A stretch of 64,000 bases of DNA from Dermanyssus gallinae (Eukaryota; Arthropoda; Arachnida; Mesostigmata; Dermanyssidae): positions 1 through 64,000 of the forward strand of contig QVRM01002480.1 in the NCBI GenBank assembly GCA_003439945.1. The letters run 5' to 3'. Shown here in pieces: positions 49,000 through 61,070 of the stretch. The notes under the pieces were generated by a model. That model made no database searches, was not told the DNA's origin, and worked only from the letters and a program-made list of their open reading frames with translations. The position numbers were made by a program, and so were the translations under genes. Each line of letters opens with the position of its first letter. Position 1 is the stretch's first letter.

Positions 49000-49764
49000 C
49001 CAGCAGCAAATATGGCGGGCCCGTCATTGTCCCGCTGTATTTTCATTGCCGGAAGTCGACCGCAAAAGTTCGCGTCGCACCGTCTAGACGGTTCGATATC
49101 GATAGCGATGCGGCCAGTCAAATCGACGGGGGTTCTCCTGTCAAAAAAAAAACGATAACTTTCACTCGCAGCTGAAGAAGTAGCCCAAACCCGGATCGAC
49201 GAATTGACGACTTTATTATCGACTCCTGGTGGATGCTACTGGTTGGCACCGGTGCCTTGTGTCTTTGTGTTCGTGGTTAGCAAATTTCTTTAGCTTCTAT
49301 AGAGGGGGGGGGAGGGAGGAATAGGAAATAAGAAGGAATGAGCAAATACACACCGTGCGAAGAGAGGAAAAGTTTCGGCGGGCTAAACCAACAACAGCAG
49401 TAGTCGCCGATAGGGGAAGCACAAAATCGAGGCAAGTCAGAAGAAGCGAGACTTTGCCAAGTATCAAAGAATTACGTTGGAACGAAAGACAAAAGCGAGA
49501 AAAAGAGAGAAACGCAAATGAGAGAGGGGGAGAGGAAGAGAGGGGGGAGACAAGCTTGCGGACAAAAAACGACCAGGTGTCGAACCGCATGTTGTTACAT
49601 GGCCTGGCCCGCCTCAACTTTTAGCTAAAGGTAGAAGGAAGTCGTAGTCTCTTAGTGATGTTACCACAGTGGTCTTTTGGTCGAAACAGCAGTAGTTAGT
49701 GGCAGACATTGTCGTGAGTTGCAGTTTAGTCAGGCGATAGAACGACGACGGTGAAGACGAAAAC
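47031..49764. other. Gene-free stretch
   Basis: TA tracts at 47271-47303 and 48962-48996, the (TTA)n array and GTT runs at 48310-48385. C- and G-rich homopolymeric segments lie near 47735-47760 and 49303-49320. Confidence 0.5.
48040..48152. repeat. (TTA)n microsatellite
   Basis: About 110 bp of ATT units with TATATTATA interruptions. Confidence 0.95.
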
Positions 49765-50080
49765 AGTGACGACGACAACAACAACAGCAACAGCGATAAT
49801 AACAACAGAGATGATAACCACAGCAACAACAGCAGCAGCAGCAACAACAACAACAAAAATAAGAACGACAATGAAAATGACATGCGGAGACGTTTTTTTT
49901 CGTTTAATGGCCCATTCATTTCGCTGGCTTGTCTGCAGGTTAACGAGCACGGCGGCGGTAACAACAACAACAGCAGCAACAACAATAGCAACAACAACAA
50001 CAGCTTCAGCAGCAGCAGCAACAACAACAACAGCAGCAGCAGCAACAGTAATAGCAACAACCGCAATAAAAACAAGTACA
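49765..50080. repeat. (CAA)n/(CAG)n tracts
   Basis: Two triplet tracts (49765-49860 and 49958-50065) around a short non-repetitive segment. Apparent poly-Leu and poly-Thr frames are artefacts. Confidence 0.85.
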
Positions 50081-50859
50081 AAACGACGACGCGGACATCG
50101 TCAAGTGTTTCAGATTTCATCGCTTGTTAACGGTACAACGGTACAAAGACGCTCTGTTTGCCGTCGAGAGGTGGTGAGTGGTCTAAACGGCGGCAGCGGT
50201 ACCGACGCTTACAACGGAAGCTGCATCGACGGCAACAATAGCAGCATCGGTAACGGTGGTGGATCGACAAGAGGCGCGTGTGTCAAAAGACGCGCGCTTT
50301 CGTTTCCTCGAATTCTGCCCGCTTCTTGTCCGCCCCACCGCGGCTATTTGCCTCCTACCACATAGTTTTGCTGCTGTAGACGCCGCTGCTTTTGCTGGTG
50401 TTGCTATTCCTGCCTGTCCATGGGGTAAACGTGGGGTGAGGGAGGTTTGAACGAGGGTTAAGGGGCGCACAGGGGGCAGGGAGGCGGGAGTCAAGAGGCG
50501 CACAAGGGGCGAGGGAGAGGGGGGTTTACGAAGCCCGTAAGGGCCGGTAGGTTAAGCGTTCTCTCCAAATTAACGTTTCGTTCTCGAGACGAACGCAAAA
50601 CTTTGTCGGCTCTGCTGCGTCTGCATTCGATTTGAATATGGCTTTGATTAAGAACGTGAAAGTGGGGTTTCTTTTTTGTTGTGGTGGTTGTGATGCGGCC
50701 TGTCTGTCGGAGCCGCCGCAATAATGCACATCATTATCATCATCTAAATCGTCGCATGATGCTCCGAACTCGTTGTAGGGTTGTTGTTGTGATGATGGGG
50801 TGGTCGGCGGGCGCTGTTTTTTCCGCATATTTGACTTGTAGCATTAAAAGCAGAAACTG

Positions 50860-50975
50860 TAGTTCTAGTCGTTGTTCTAGTTGTTGTTGTTGTCGTTGTT
50901 GTTGTTGTCGTTGTTGTTGTTGTCGTTATTATTGTTCTTGTTGTTGCCGTTGTTGTTGTCGTTGTTGTAATTCAC
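50860..50975. repeat. (GTT)n tract
   Basis: GTTGTTGTTGTC units over about 115 bp. Confidence 0.9.
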
Positions 50976-51344
50976 AACGACCGACGGTGCTCTAGCCCCC
51001 CCCCCCTGTAGTTAGAGCAACCGCTGAGCCGGCATTAGCCGTATAAGTTGCAGAAGAAGCAGCAGTAACTGGTGACAGGAGGTGAGTCCTGGTTTGGTGT
51101 AGGCCAGATGTCAACGGGGCACAGCGGGAATAAGCGCAGCCATTATCACCATTCTGTGGCCAGAACGAAGTTCTGAGACGTTCAGCTCACCGTTTTTGCC
51201 CCCGTTTGGCGTTTGCAGTTGCATTTTTTTTGCTAGCAAAAACAGTAGTGTTAGGCGGCCTGGTTGGCAGATGGTCCCGGCAGTCCGGACCACGTGCGTT
51301 GTCGTTATCTATCCACGGCAAAGGTGGATCGCATAGGAGAGTAA

Positions 51345-51500
51345 GTTGTTATTGTTGTTGATCTGCCAGAATGCTGTTGTTGATTGTGTTTGTTGTTGTT
51401 GCTGTTGTTGTTGTTGTTGTTGCTGCTGCTTCTAGTACTGCCTAATGTTGTGGTTGCTGTTTGCCCTGCCACTGTTGTTGTTGTTGCTGTTATTTGGCTT
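51345..51500. repeat. (GTT)n/(GCT)n tract
   Basis: Imperfect GTT triplets over about 150 bp; a CAA counterpart follows at 51608-51675. Confidence 0.85.
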
Positions 51501-52379
51501 CCGCCGCGATGTATAGGCACGTCCAGCTTCTAAAAGGCATCGATTATTGGCTGGGCGTACCCAGGGTCGGAAGCGGATAAGCAACTGGACAAACAACTGG
51601 GCAAAATAACAACAATGACAACAACAACAGCAAAACAACAAGGCCAAAACGACAACAACCCCAACACTGACAACGCAGCAGGCAAACAGTCGTAAGCCAA
51701 CGTAAACGCATCCATAGCATTATTGCAACGAATGTTGAAGTAGTATTAAAGAGTGGTTTCAGCTCCTCGCCTCTTCCTGAAGCCATTTAGGTGATAGGTT
51801 TTTAGTGTGTATTATGCCAACAACATCGGCATCGGGTCCCACACTACCCGCTGTGGGTGTGCGTAAAAGCATGTTTCCCTCTCATAAAAAAAAAAATATA
51901 TATATATATATATATATTGCAACGAATGATACTGAATGCCTCTGCGTTTCAGTATGCTCCGTTTTGATCTTGACGTACATCTTGACTCAGAACGCCGAAT
52001 TTCCGAATATGTCCAACACGGGATGGAAAGTTGAGCATCACGCAAAAACATCGAACAAGAAAGCGCGTAATTAGTAATCAGTGACAGTTGTTGTCCTTCA
52101 TAGCCTGCCAGTCTTGTTAGATATTATCTATTATTATCGCCGTGCTGTGGGTTTTAGGCCTCATCTTCATCGTGTTTTATTCGCCTCGTGTTGTTGTTGT
52201 TGTTGTAGTTGCTCTTTTTGGTTAACTGATACTGCTGCCGACTAATGAATGCATAATTATGCTATGAGACTAACACTGACCTTATTTTCCGGTTTACATT
52301 ACTGTTTTTCATATAACAACAAGCGTAAGTAATTAGCTTACGTATTAATGTTTTTCTTACCGCTGTTGTGTTCACTGAG

Positions 52380-52439
52380 TGTTTGTTGTTGTTGTTGTGG
52401 TTGTTGATGTTGTTGTGGTTGTTGATGTTGTGTTGTTGG

Positions 52440-52470
<31 letters not shown>

Positions 52471-52605
52471 GCTGTTGTTGTGGTTGTTGATGTTGTGTTG
52501 TTGTTGATGTTGTTGTACTTGTTGTTGTTGTTGTTTTTACTGCTGCTACTGCTGTTGTTGTTGTAGTTGTTGCAGTTGTTGTGCTTGCTGTTGCTGTTTC
52601 TGCAA
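52380..52605. repeat. (GTT)n tract with GATGTTGTT variants
   Basis: About 225 bp of GTT, GGTTGTTGATGTT and GCT triplets, no gene. Confidence 0.9.
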
Positions 52606-53354
52606 GAAGCAGATTCTGCTACGGCGGCAAGTAGCCGAAGCAGTCACCGGAGGCTGAAAACCATCTCCATGTTCTGTCACAGAAGTAGCAGATTGATGGA
52701 TGGACAGACAAATCGGTTCAATGCTTACTGAACAACAACAAAAAGGGCGGGGGGCGCGGGAGGGGGGTTGTGGGGGCGCTCGATCTATTCGACGCCGGCG
52801 TATGCGCTTCTGCAGAAGCTGCCGAAGCTGAAGCCGCAGCAGCAGCAGCAGCAGCACGGCAACAGCACTGCTCGCTCGAGCAATGAGGTGCGAGAGCATC
52901 AGCCGATTCTGCCGTTGCAACTGGGCAACGTGAGGGCACTGGCAGAAGAACAAGGCTTCGTCCGTTCGTTCGTTCGTTTGTCTCGCTACGCATGGTCTCA
53001 CGGGTCTTCACGCGTGTGAGCCTCATAGGCGCTGACCCGTTTCCGATCGCTTCACCGCGCCGCCAACGGTACCAACTGCAGCAGCTGCTGCCGCAGCCGT
53101 CTTCAAAGTGGCTGGCTTCGGCTTTGATCAACACGAGGATCTCTCTTCCCCTCCTCTCTCTCTCTCTCTTGCTTTCTCGCCCACCGTCTTTCTCTCTCTC
53201 TCTCGGCCTGTACCTTTGTCTAACATGGGGTTTCCTGGCCACCGGGCACTGACTGGTTATTGCCTCATAACCGTCCGTTATCTAACTTTGGCTTACCGGC
53301 CAGCTGGTGCCACCACCATTATGCCGTGCCGAGCCTAGCCTAGCAGAAAAATTC

Positions 53355-53408
<54 letters not shown>

Positions 53409-53449
53409 GCTACGCTCCAAGTTGCCTTACAAAATGAATGAACGACGTA
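52606..53449. other. GC-rich, CpG-containing stretch with CT repeats
   Basis: About 52750-53120 is GC-rich with many CpG and a CAG run, followed by TCTC repeats at 53145-53210 and 53356-53378 and a TA tract at 53376-53407. The overlapping 174-codon minus frame is Arg/Glu and Ala repeat-like. A promoter or 5' UTR is conceivable but unproven. Confidence 0.3.
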
Positions 53450-53530
53450 ACATATCTGTAGCTAGGTTGAATCGCTGTTGTCATCTACCGGGGTGTCGTT
53501 GGTTCGATGCCGGTTGCTGATCAAACGAGA
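53450..53530 (+). mobile_element. Possible tRNA-derived SINE head
   Basis: TAGCTAGGTTGAATCG resembles an A box and GTTGGTTCGATGCCGG a B box, spaced about 40 bases apart as in a tRNA-like Pol III promoter. No second copy was found in this window. Confidence 0.35.
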
Positions 53531-53620
53531 TTTTGCCGGTTTGACCCGGGTTATTGTTGTCTGTGAACGATGCTCATTGAGAGAATATGATAAACCGTAC
53601 ACCGCTGAGATTCAGCGGCC

Positions 53621-54025
53621 ATGCTGTTGCCACAAGCTCTGTTTGACTTCTGTAACTACAAAGTCTCTCGACATCTCAACATGTCCGGCCCGCGGTGCCT
53701 TGAAAACATGCGCCTCACCGTGTGTTCCAAGTCCGTAGGGAACGACGCGCATCCCTCAGGACTTCGGGGAAGAAGCTGGCCACAGGTAGACTTACATCTC
53801 CCCCAATTGTTTGAAGTACTTGCACATGCAATTCCGAATGAATGGGAAGATGACTGGATTTTAGTGGGACCCCACACTACCGGCCCTCACGTGCAGACGC
53901 GTTTTCTGCAGCAGTGTCCGCGTGTGCGGACCGCATTTTCAAAATACTCCTCTACAAGAATTAAGCCCGTAGGAAACGGAGAATGGCCTAGAACTAAAAA
54001 CGACCTTCTTAAAAAACGTGTTTAA
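53621..54025 (+). CDS. Unassigned 134-codon open reading frame
   Basis: ATG at 53621 opens a frame without simple repeats. It includes LPQLFEVLAHAIPNEWEDDW in the middle, is rich in Pro, Trp, Arg and Lys towards the C-terminus, and ends KNDLLKKRV. Upstream, in frame, a TGA comes just before the ATG. There is no recognised domain, signal peptide or membrane segment. A possible SINE head lies about 100 bp upstream. It could be a real small gene, a decayed transposon ORF or chance. Coding status is unproven. Confidence 0.25.
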   Translation: MLLPQALFDFCNYKVSRHLNMSGPRCLENMRLTVCSKSVGNDAHPSGLRGRSWPQVDLHLPQLFEVLAHAIPNEWEDDWILVGPHTTGPHVQTRFLQQCPRVRTAFSKYSSTRIKPVGNGEWPRTKNDLLKKRV

Positions 54026-54205
54026 TTCTAGGCTATTGCCGAGTGACCAAATGCAGAACATCCGAATGAGCTTGAGGAGCTTCACAAGCCAGTTCCGATC
54101 GGCAGATTATTGTATTCTACTTTAGCAGAAAAAGATTTGACTTTGTATACAACGTCAAGTAAGTCATCTCAAACTACATACACGTCACAAGTATGCATAT
54201 GAGTA

Positions 54206-54239
<34 letters not shown>

Positions 54240-55134
54240 TGCAAGCTGACAAAAATCATGGTCATGTACAACAACGTCACCACAACAACGATGATATTAG
54301 TTGAAACCAGTAAGTTCCGTTTTCTGGAAACACACAGTGAAGAAATCCGGCAGCTGCCAACTCATTATATTAAATAGGGTGTTGGCTGCTCCGATCTCAT
54401 ACGAGATGTTCGAAATGCGTATCGGTGTCATACTGTCAGAAAACTCGTTGTACATGCTGCACTTGCTATTATACTTATTTGGCTTCAAGTAAGGCGTCAA
54501 GTGACGAAGCATCGAAGAACCTGCAGCTTGTTTGATTGACGGCCATGTGTTGTTGATGCCAGCTAAATACTCTAGCTGCGTATAGAACTGCAGCGGTAAC
54601 AACAACAATAACAACAACAACGTCAACAGAAAGAACGTCAACAACAACAGTAACAACGACCGCCATCAAGAAATGTTGCTTTAGGGGCCCATTGAGGACC
54701 TCGGCCGGAATACAGCTCATCATTGTGAACTGAATGCCGGCAGGGGCAGCTGCGCCATGTCACAACTGCCCAAGGCTTAATCCTTTAGCCGCGCCTCGAT
54801 TCTGTGACGGCGGAGCCAGGCGTGGTTCGGTCGACGGTTAACGGGTAGCTTTTCTTCCGTCCGTGTCAGCCAGGTCGGGCGTTCGGGCTTCGTCGCCCGT
54901 CGGCTGCCCCGTCGCCGTGTCAAATCTTGCGCACAATTCTAACCAAACCACGCTATATAGACGTATTCTGTTTAGCGTGTGAGCGTGTGCACATCCTACA
55001 CACTTACACACACACGTATATGTGTGGATACACAACGACACATACGCTCATACATATATGGCTATGTTTGTTAGATATAGCATGAACATAGCATCTAGAG
55101 TCGTGGGAGTAAGTAAAAGGCTGTGTGCAGTTGA

Positions 55135-55144
55135 TGCTGTTGCT

Positions 55145-55182
<38 letters not shown>

Positions 55183-55190
55183 GCTGCTGT

Positions 55191-55233
<43 letters not shown>

Positions 55234-55242
55234 ATTGTTGTT
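55135..55242. repeat. (GTT)n/(GCT)n tract
   Basis: A nearly pure GTT run of about 45 bp followed by GTT/GCT mixtures. Confidence 0.95.
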
Positions 55243-55390
55243 ATCTAGCTGCGATTGTGCTCTCCGTTCGATCGTAGGTTGTGACCCTGGCGTCAACGCG
55301 TCCAGAACAACAGGAAGCGTAATCTTCCGGCAGCCGATCATGTCTGGCGTTCATGTTTGCGTCGCGCGTGCCAGCATGCAGCGTTAAAGC

Positions 55391-55541
<151 letters not shown>

Positions 55542-56946
55542 CAAAGGAGGGAGCACGTTTTCTTCATAGATACATATACAGAAACAAATGGAGAGGCTTG
55601 ATATTAAATTTGTTCTGGTACTAGTCTAAAAACGACTGCCGTTCGTTTCGGTTCGTATTTGATATCATGATCAACCTCTGGAGAACGCTCTAATTAACGG
55701 AAAACGCCCCGTCAAGTAAAGGGTGCTGCAGACAGAGAACGTTCGTGATTGCCAATACCACCGATTATTTTCCCATAATCGACGGGTTGTTGATTGTTCA
55801 ACTTTGGCAACGGTTCCAGAATGTTCACTTCAGGCAAACTAAATTGCGCAGTGGACATTACCATAGAGGTTCAAAAAGCACAAAGACAACTGATAAACAA
55901 AAACCACGCGGTCCAGCAAACGATAGCTAATAGTGATGATGTGATTGTTTAAATGAAATTTTAGATAGCAAAATACGATTTGGGGTCAATTTCGATAAAC
56001 ACGGTCATTAAGTCGCATTTTTAAAGGTGTTTGGAGAATATTCATTTGTACGCGCATATACATATATTAGGCAGGTTAGAAATGAGCTGCAATTTTTAAA
56101 CTTGAAGTTCAATCTACGAACAATAAACAAGTTAGCTGATTTTATTTTATTTGTTCAAATGGTGGTCTTCATTGTACGTCGCAACCCAATATTAGTGAAA
56201 GATAACGTCCCTTCTTTTGACAAGACTGTGTCTGATTCCTTAGAGAATAGCAAAAACTTGTCGAGCTGATGACAGCAGCCGCCCGTGTCTATCGATTGAC
56301 CACTAGAACAAGACTCGTGGACAAGACTCGATGCCTTGTGTATCTCAACAAACACAAAGGTTGGCCTGGCACGCACCAGGATATTGCGTTTCAGATTGTT
56401 ATAAAAGACCAATTATTTGTCATAGGTAACACTTGTTGTGTGTTTGCAAGCCAACAAGAATGGCATTTTACTAGTTGTGTGGACTTAAATTATGAGGTAC
56501 TCATTGGGTCATATATATATATAATAGTTTTTTAAAGTTTTACGAGCGACGCTATTCTACTCGGATCCGAATTTATTTTTGCTCGTTCTTAACCTCTGCA
56601 ACTGGATAACAGGCTGGTGACCGTTTTTTAGCGGGTGGGAAAAGTAACTAGAGAGGGACAAAAAATGTGAACGACAGCGGGCTGCCTTTTTCAAAAACGG
56701 CCGTGAGAAAGGTTGACGTCACGTATATATATGGCTGGTTGTCGACCTTCGTGCTAATTGCGTCTGCGACGTGGACACAGCAACCGATCGTTCGTCGCAG
56801 CTTAAGGATACTCTTGCTAATAAGCCTACATATATTATAGGTATATATATAGATATATATACGTTCTGCTAGAATTATCTCAGACGCGTTCGTGGACTCA
56901 AATGAGTATACGAGTGTTTTGCATATGTTCTGCAGCACCGCGGTAT

Positions 56947-56985
56947 AAATATATATATATAATAATATATATATATATATATATA
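56947..56985. repeat. (TA)n tract on one side of a SINE B copy
   Basis: A TA run with one ATAATA break, left of the element. Confidence 0.9.
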
Positions 56986-57009
56986 AATGTTTTTTTACGT
57001 TTTTCCGTA

Positions 57010-57187
57010 AGGCTAATGTGTACGTTTTTTTTCATGTCATGGCTGATGTTTAATCCACTCCGGCATTTACCTTGGAAATCTAAATTGGAAACCATGCAAA
57101 CCAATTTAAGAGTGGCCGGTCTGGGTCTCGAACCCAGGCCTCCCGAATGCAAGGCAAAAACTTTGCCACTAAGCCATCTTGCTCGGT
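57010..57187 (-). mobile_element. SINE family B copy inside a TA microsatellite
   Basis: In element sense it starts ACCGAGCAAGATGGCTTAGT, with A box TGGCTTAGTGG and intact B box GGGTTCGAGACCC (plus 57123-57135). It continues through TGGTTTCCAATTT to an A-rich end near 57010-57030. The head resembles a tRNA with an Ala-type TGC in the anticodon position, but no clean cloverleaf with a matching acceptor stem is evident, so it is called a SINE. (TA)n tracts lie on both sides. Confidence 0.65.
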
Positions 57188-57189
57188 AA

Positions 57190-57190
57190 T

Positions 57191-57236
<46 letters not shown>
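57190..57236. repeat. (TA)n tract on the other side of the SINE B copy
   Basis: A TA run starting three bases after the element's 5' end, consistent with insertion into a pre-existing TA tract. Confidence 0.95.
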
Positions 57237-57240
<4 letters not shown>

Positions 57241-57624
57241 AACTAAATCGAATACATAACAAATTACACTGCTAGCCAGTGTGTGTCTCTCTCTCTCTCT
57301 CTTTCTGCTTATTTCGTCAGCCTCTCTCGTGTCTGCGTCGTGGCTAGGCTTCTCGTTACTGTTACGGTAACGGTAACTGTGACGTCGCACGCTCAATCGA
57401 GCAAAGCTGGAGACGCTCGGCCAACGGAGCGGGCCAAATGGTTACAGTCGGGCTTGAGCTGGTCAAGAAACAGCAGCAGCAGCAGAAGCAACATCTGGCT
57501 AAACGTCCAGAGCCCCGTTGGCACTTTAACGGGCGCCGGGCTTGTTGGTACCATTTTTCGTTTCTTTTCTTGTTCATGTTTTTTTGCTGCTTTTGCCGCT
57601 GTTGTTTGCCAGTTGCTGTTCGCT

Positions 57625-58260
57625 TTGAGGTTGTTGTTGTTGTTGCTGATGTTGTTGCAGTTGCGGCTGCTGCCACACTTACCGGTACTGGTACTGCTGT
57701 CGCATAATTTGTCATATGGTACAAGCAGCAGCAGCAGCAACAACAATAGCAACAACAACAGCAGCAACAACAATAGCAACAGCAGCAACAACAACAACAA
57801 CAATGGTAAAAACAGTAACATCAGCGATAACAACTTATGTCGCCGGGACGGACACAAAACGTCAAAATGGCCTCGTTTTCCGGCTGCCGGTTTGTGGCCA
57901 TATCGCTAGGGACGACACAGCGTGTCCGCGCAGCAGCAGCAACAACAACACCAACAGCATCAACAACAACACCAACAATAAAATCAACAACAACTACAAC
58001 AACAACAACAACACTAACAACAACACTAACAACGTAGCGGCAACGATTGCGTCGGTGTCGCAAATGAAGCACTCTCTGTATAGGTCTGTTTGTGTTGCTG
58101 ATGATGCTGGCGACATCACGCTGCTGGCCGCTCGTTATTGATGACAACAACGACGTTAGCAACAGCAACAATACGAACAACAACAGCAACAATAACATAA
58201 CCACAGTAACAACAACAACAACCACAATAGCAGCAACAACAACAACAATATAAACAACAA
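57625..58260. repeat. Cluster of (GTT)n then (CAA)n/(CAG)n tracts
   Basis: GTT units at 57630-57670, then CAA/CAG units at 57722-57815, 57930-58035 and 58143-58262. A roughly 24-bp cassette AGCAGCAACAACAATAGCAA recurs at 57728-57790. Confidence 0.85.
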
Positions 58261-58599
58261 CGCCGAAAACTACAACCATTGCTAACGACCGGCAACACAA
58301 GCCAGCGACGACCTGTTAAGCTTCTTTAGCAGAACCAGCAACAGCAGCAGAAGAAGAAGGAGGGTTTCCTTACTTTCTTTATTCGACAGTGGCGTAGACG
58401 TGGTGCATGATATAGTGTTCACGATGATGGCGACTCATTAAATGAGTGAATTAATGAGTAACTAAGTGACTTTTGTTTCCCATCGTCCGGCAACTTTTTG
58501 CCGTTAACCTTTCTCAACGTCAGCGGGCTGGCTAAAGTCGATGCTGAGTAAAGTCGCCGTTAGTGCCATCAATGCCTTGGCGACAATAATGAGGCTGTG

Positions 58600-58755
58600 C
58601 TTATCGTCGTTATTGTTGTTGTTGTTTTTGCTGTTGTTGTTGCTGTTGTTTCTGCCGTTGCTATGATTTTTGGTGTTGTTGTTGTTGTTGCTGTTTTGCT
58701 GTTGTTCCTGTCGTTGCACTGATTTTTGTTGTTCCTGCTGCTGCTGCTGTTCTGG
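58600..58755. repeat. (GTT)n tract beside a SINE A copy
   Basis: GTTGTTGTTTTTGCTGTT units with a duplicated TTTGGTGTT/TTTTTGTT segment. Confidence 0.85.
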
Positions 58756-58841
58756 TTGTTGTCGCGGCCGTCCACCGCCAATAGCGTCTTCGCTAGAGAG
58801 AACGACTCAAGTAGATTCTTGCTTTTTAGATTAGGCAAACT

Positions 58842-59009
58842 CCGGTAGCGTGGTGGCTTAAGTCTCCGCCTCGCAACCGGAGGAGACACATAGGTGCGCG
58901 GGTTCGAGCCCCACCGTGGCACATTTGTATTTATGGGGGTCCGTCTATGAAGCAATGTGAAAAACAGTTCTGCGGACGTTAAATCTTGGCTGAGGGTCAG
59001 CCCGAAAAC
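58842..59009 (+). mobile_element. SINE family A, full copy with perfect target-site duplication
   Basis: A 168-bp tRNA-derived element. It has an A-box-like TAGCGTGGTGG (58846-58856) and a B box GGTTCGAGCC (58901-58910), then a unique body ending CTGAGGGTCAGCCCGAAAAC. It is flanked by an 18-bp direct repeat TTTTAGATTAGGCAAACT at 58824-58841 and 59010-59027, the mark of LINE-driven insertion. There is no long poly-A tail. Confidence 0.9.
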
Positions 59010-59161
59010 TTTTAGATTAGGCAAACTAGGATGGGAGAACAGAGCAGCATCAATCGCAGTTATGAAAGAAGACGAGCTAAAACGAATCGTTTGTAATATA
59101 AAATCCAGTAGCTGTGTCATAGATGTGGTAGTAATAGTTGTAGTCATAGAAGCAATCATTT

Positions 59162-59275
59162 ACCGAGCAAGGTAGCTTAGTGGCAAAGCTATTGCCGTGT
59201 ATTCCAGAGAGGGTCGTGGGTTCAGGACCTGAACTTGCCTCTCCTATATTGGTGTTTTGATGGTTTCCAATTTGT
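59162..59275 (+). mobile_element. SINE family B copy
   Basis: It begins ACCGAGCAAGGTAGCTTAGTGG with an A-box-like TAGCTTAGTGG, a decayed B box (GTGGGTTCAGGACC, about 59217-59230) and the body marker TGGTTTCCAATTT (59261-59273). The same start and marker, in the same order and spacing, occur in reverse at 57187-57082. The end is not defined; a tail could run to the (TTA)n at 59340. It lies about 150 bp from a SINE A copy. Confidence 0.65.
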
Positions 59276-59489
59276 CACTCAATGCCAAAGTAGTCTACAA
59301 TTGGCTATAGTTAGACTATAAACAAGACTATAAAGCAAGTTATTATTATTATTATTACGCGGAGGAACAAATAGCGAGCAAGAAAACAAGAACCAATAGT
59401 TAATAAAGATAATTATTAATAGTATTGACCGTAATACTACTAGTAGTAGTAACTGAGAGGTGAATGAACAGTGTAGGTTGTTTCTGTTG

Positions 59490-59507
59490 GGGGGGGGGGG
59501 GGGGGGC
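59490..59507. repeat. Poly-G run of about 18
   Basis: An uninterrupted G homopolymer followed by CGATCGGGGC. Confidence 0.95.
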
Positions 59508-59679
59508 GATCGGGGCGCACGGTTAGCCAGCTCGTTAACCATGCCGGTGCCTCGGCTTCAAAAGTTCATCTCGACCAAGCAGAACCACTGATGATGGTGG
59601 GAGCGTAGCCAGCAGACGGAAACTTTTCGCTCGCCGTTGATGGCCACCACTAGTATATGATCGGGGGACAGTAGGGTGG

Positions 59680-59815
59680 CGACGACAGCAACAACAACAA
59701 CAACAACAACAAAAATAACGACGACGACAACAACAACATAAGCAACAACAGCAATAATAACAACATCAGTAGCAGCAGCAGCAACAACAACAACAACAAC
59801 AATAACAACATGACG
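59680..59815. repeat. (CAA)n tract
   Basis: CAA triplets with CGA and CAG breaks over about 135 bp. Confidence 0.9.
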
Positions 59816-59960
59816 ATCATGACGGCTATGACAAATCCGAAAAGCATTCAGCTGTTCATATTGTAACTTCATGTACATGTCATTAATAGGCGGTAAGCAA
59901 GCATGACAACGGGATCGGTTCGATACGTTGAGAGGTCATCGGTCATCATTTAGTTTCGAG

Positions 59961-59987
59961 CCTAATTAGATCTGTGATCTGATTAGG
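59961..59987. repeat. Short inverted repeat
   Basis: CCTAATTAGATC, TGT, GATCTGATTAGG: arms match at 11 of 12 positions. No transcription-unit context was found. Confidence 0.6.
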
Positions 59988-60959
59988 TTTCAAAGGTTTT
60001 TCAGGGCAGGCGGACCCTTGACTCCAACAACAACAACAACAATAATAATAATATTAGCAATAACAGCAACAACGACGACGACAACCCAGTTTCTTACGCG
60101 TTTCTTTCTATCGCTCCCCTGTCGCTTCGTTTTTCGGTGCCTCGGTGTTTTTCTTTGCCACCCGATGTTTTCTTCCCACCACCAGTTGGTCTTACGCAAC
60201 GGGGTCGCCGCAGCGCCGGGACGCCGTCTTGGACATGGTCATAGAGCACACACACACCACATTCTTCACCGTTCTACCCATACATACATACATACATACA
60301 TCCATCCAATTCATCCCGTCAGCACATCTAGCTGGAAATGTGTGCACTAGCACGTCAGGGTTGCATTCATTACGCATAGCCCAGTCGCGAGTGGGGCGGC
60401 CGTTTTCCCATTGGCAGCCAGTTTACCGCCAACTCGCCTAGGACAACTCGTTGTAATGAGGTAGGTTCACACCTATCGGAGCTGTGATAGGCTGTCGCTG
60501 GTGATTGTGATGGGGACAGTGCTGATGTAGGCGACAGTTAGAGTCGATGCTGAAGTCGTCGACGTCGTCAACAATAACAATGACGGCAACGACTACAAGA
60601 GAACCCGTACAAGAAAAGCTGTCCTTCCAATTCTCGTCTATGTCCCCCCGTGATGCTGTACTCCCGCCGGCGGGAGCAGACCACAGGGAGACTGCTGCCG
60701 CCGCCATCGTTGTTGCCCCATTCAACACTCCGGCTCCCCGGAGATCCCCGGCTGGATACTGGACCGCTTGAACCAACCAGTCTCGGCCCAGTATCGACCG
60801 ATGTCGACCCGGTGATCTGATACCTACCATTCGTCCGTCATATCGCAGCGCTGACCACGTAACGCTGGCGTAACCACGGCGTCCATGAGATTACTGCTGA
60901 CGTCGTAGTCAACGTCATCATAATCGTTAATCGAATCACACAAGTCATCATGGTCAGCA

Positions 60960-61070
60960 TAGTTGTTGTATCTGCTGCTGCTGATGTTGCTGTTGTTGTT
61001 GTTGGTATTATTGTTGTTTTTACTGTTATTATTATTGTTGTTGCAGTTGTTGTTGTTTTGTCGTTATTTT
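60960..61070. repeat. (GTT)n tract
   Basis: GTT/GCT/ATT triplets over about 110 bp. Confidence 0.85.

Noticed and set aside
49614..50365. Poly-Leu (minus) and poly-Thr (plus) frames resembling membrane or mucin proteins
   Set aside because: They are two readings of the same CAA/CAG repeats.
52718..53242. A 174-codon minus frame with an Arg/Glu-rich start and Ala runs
   Set aside because: The Arg/Glu part is a CT/GA repeat and the Ala part a CAG/GCA repeat. No domain is evident.
57095..57187. A genuine tRNA gene on the minus strand
   Set aside because: The A and B boxes are good, but no complete cloverleaf with a matching acceptor stem was evident, and a second diverged copy with the same 3' body at 59.2 kb shows it is a SINE family.
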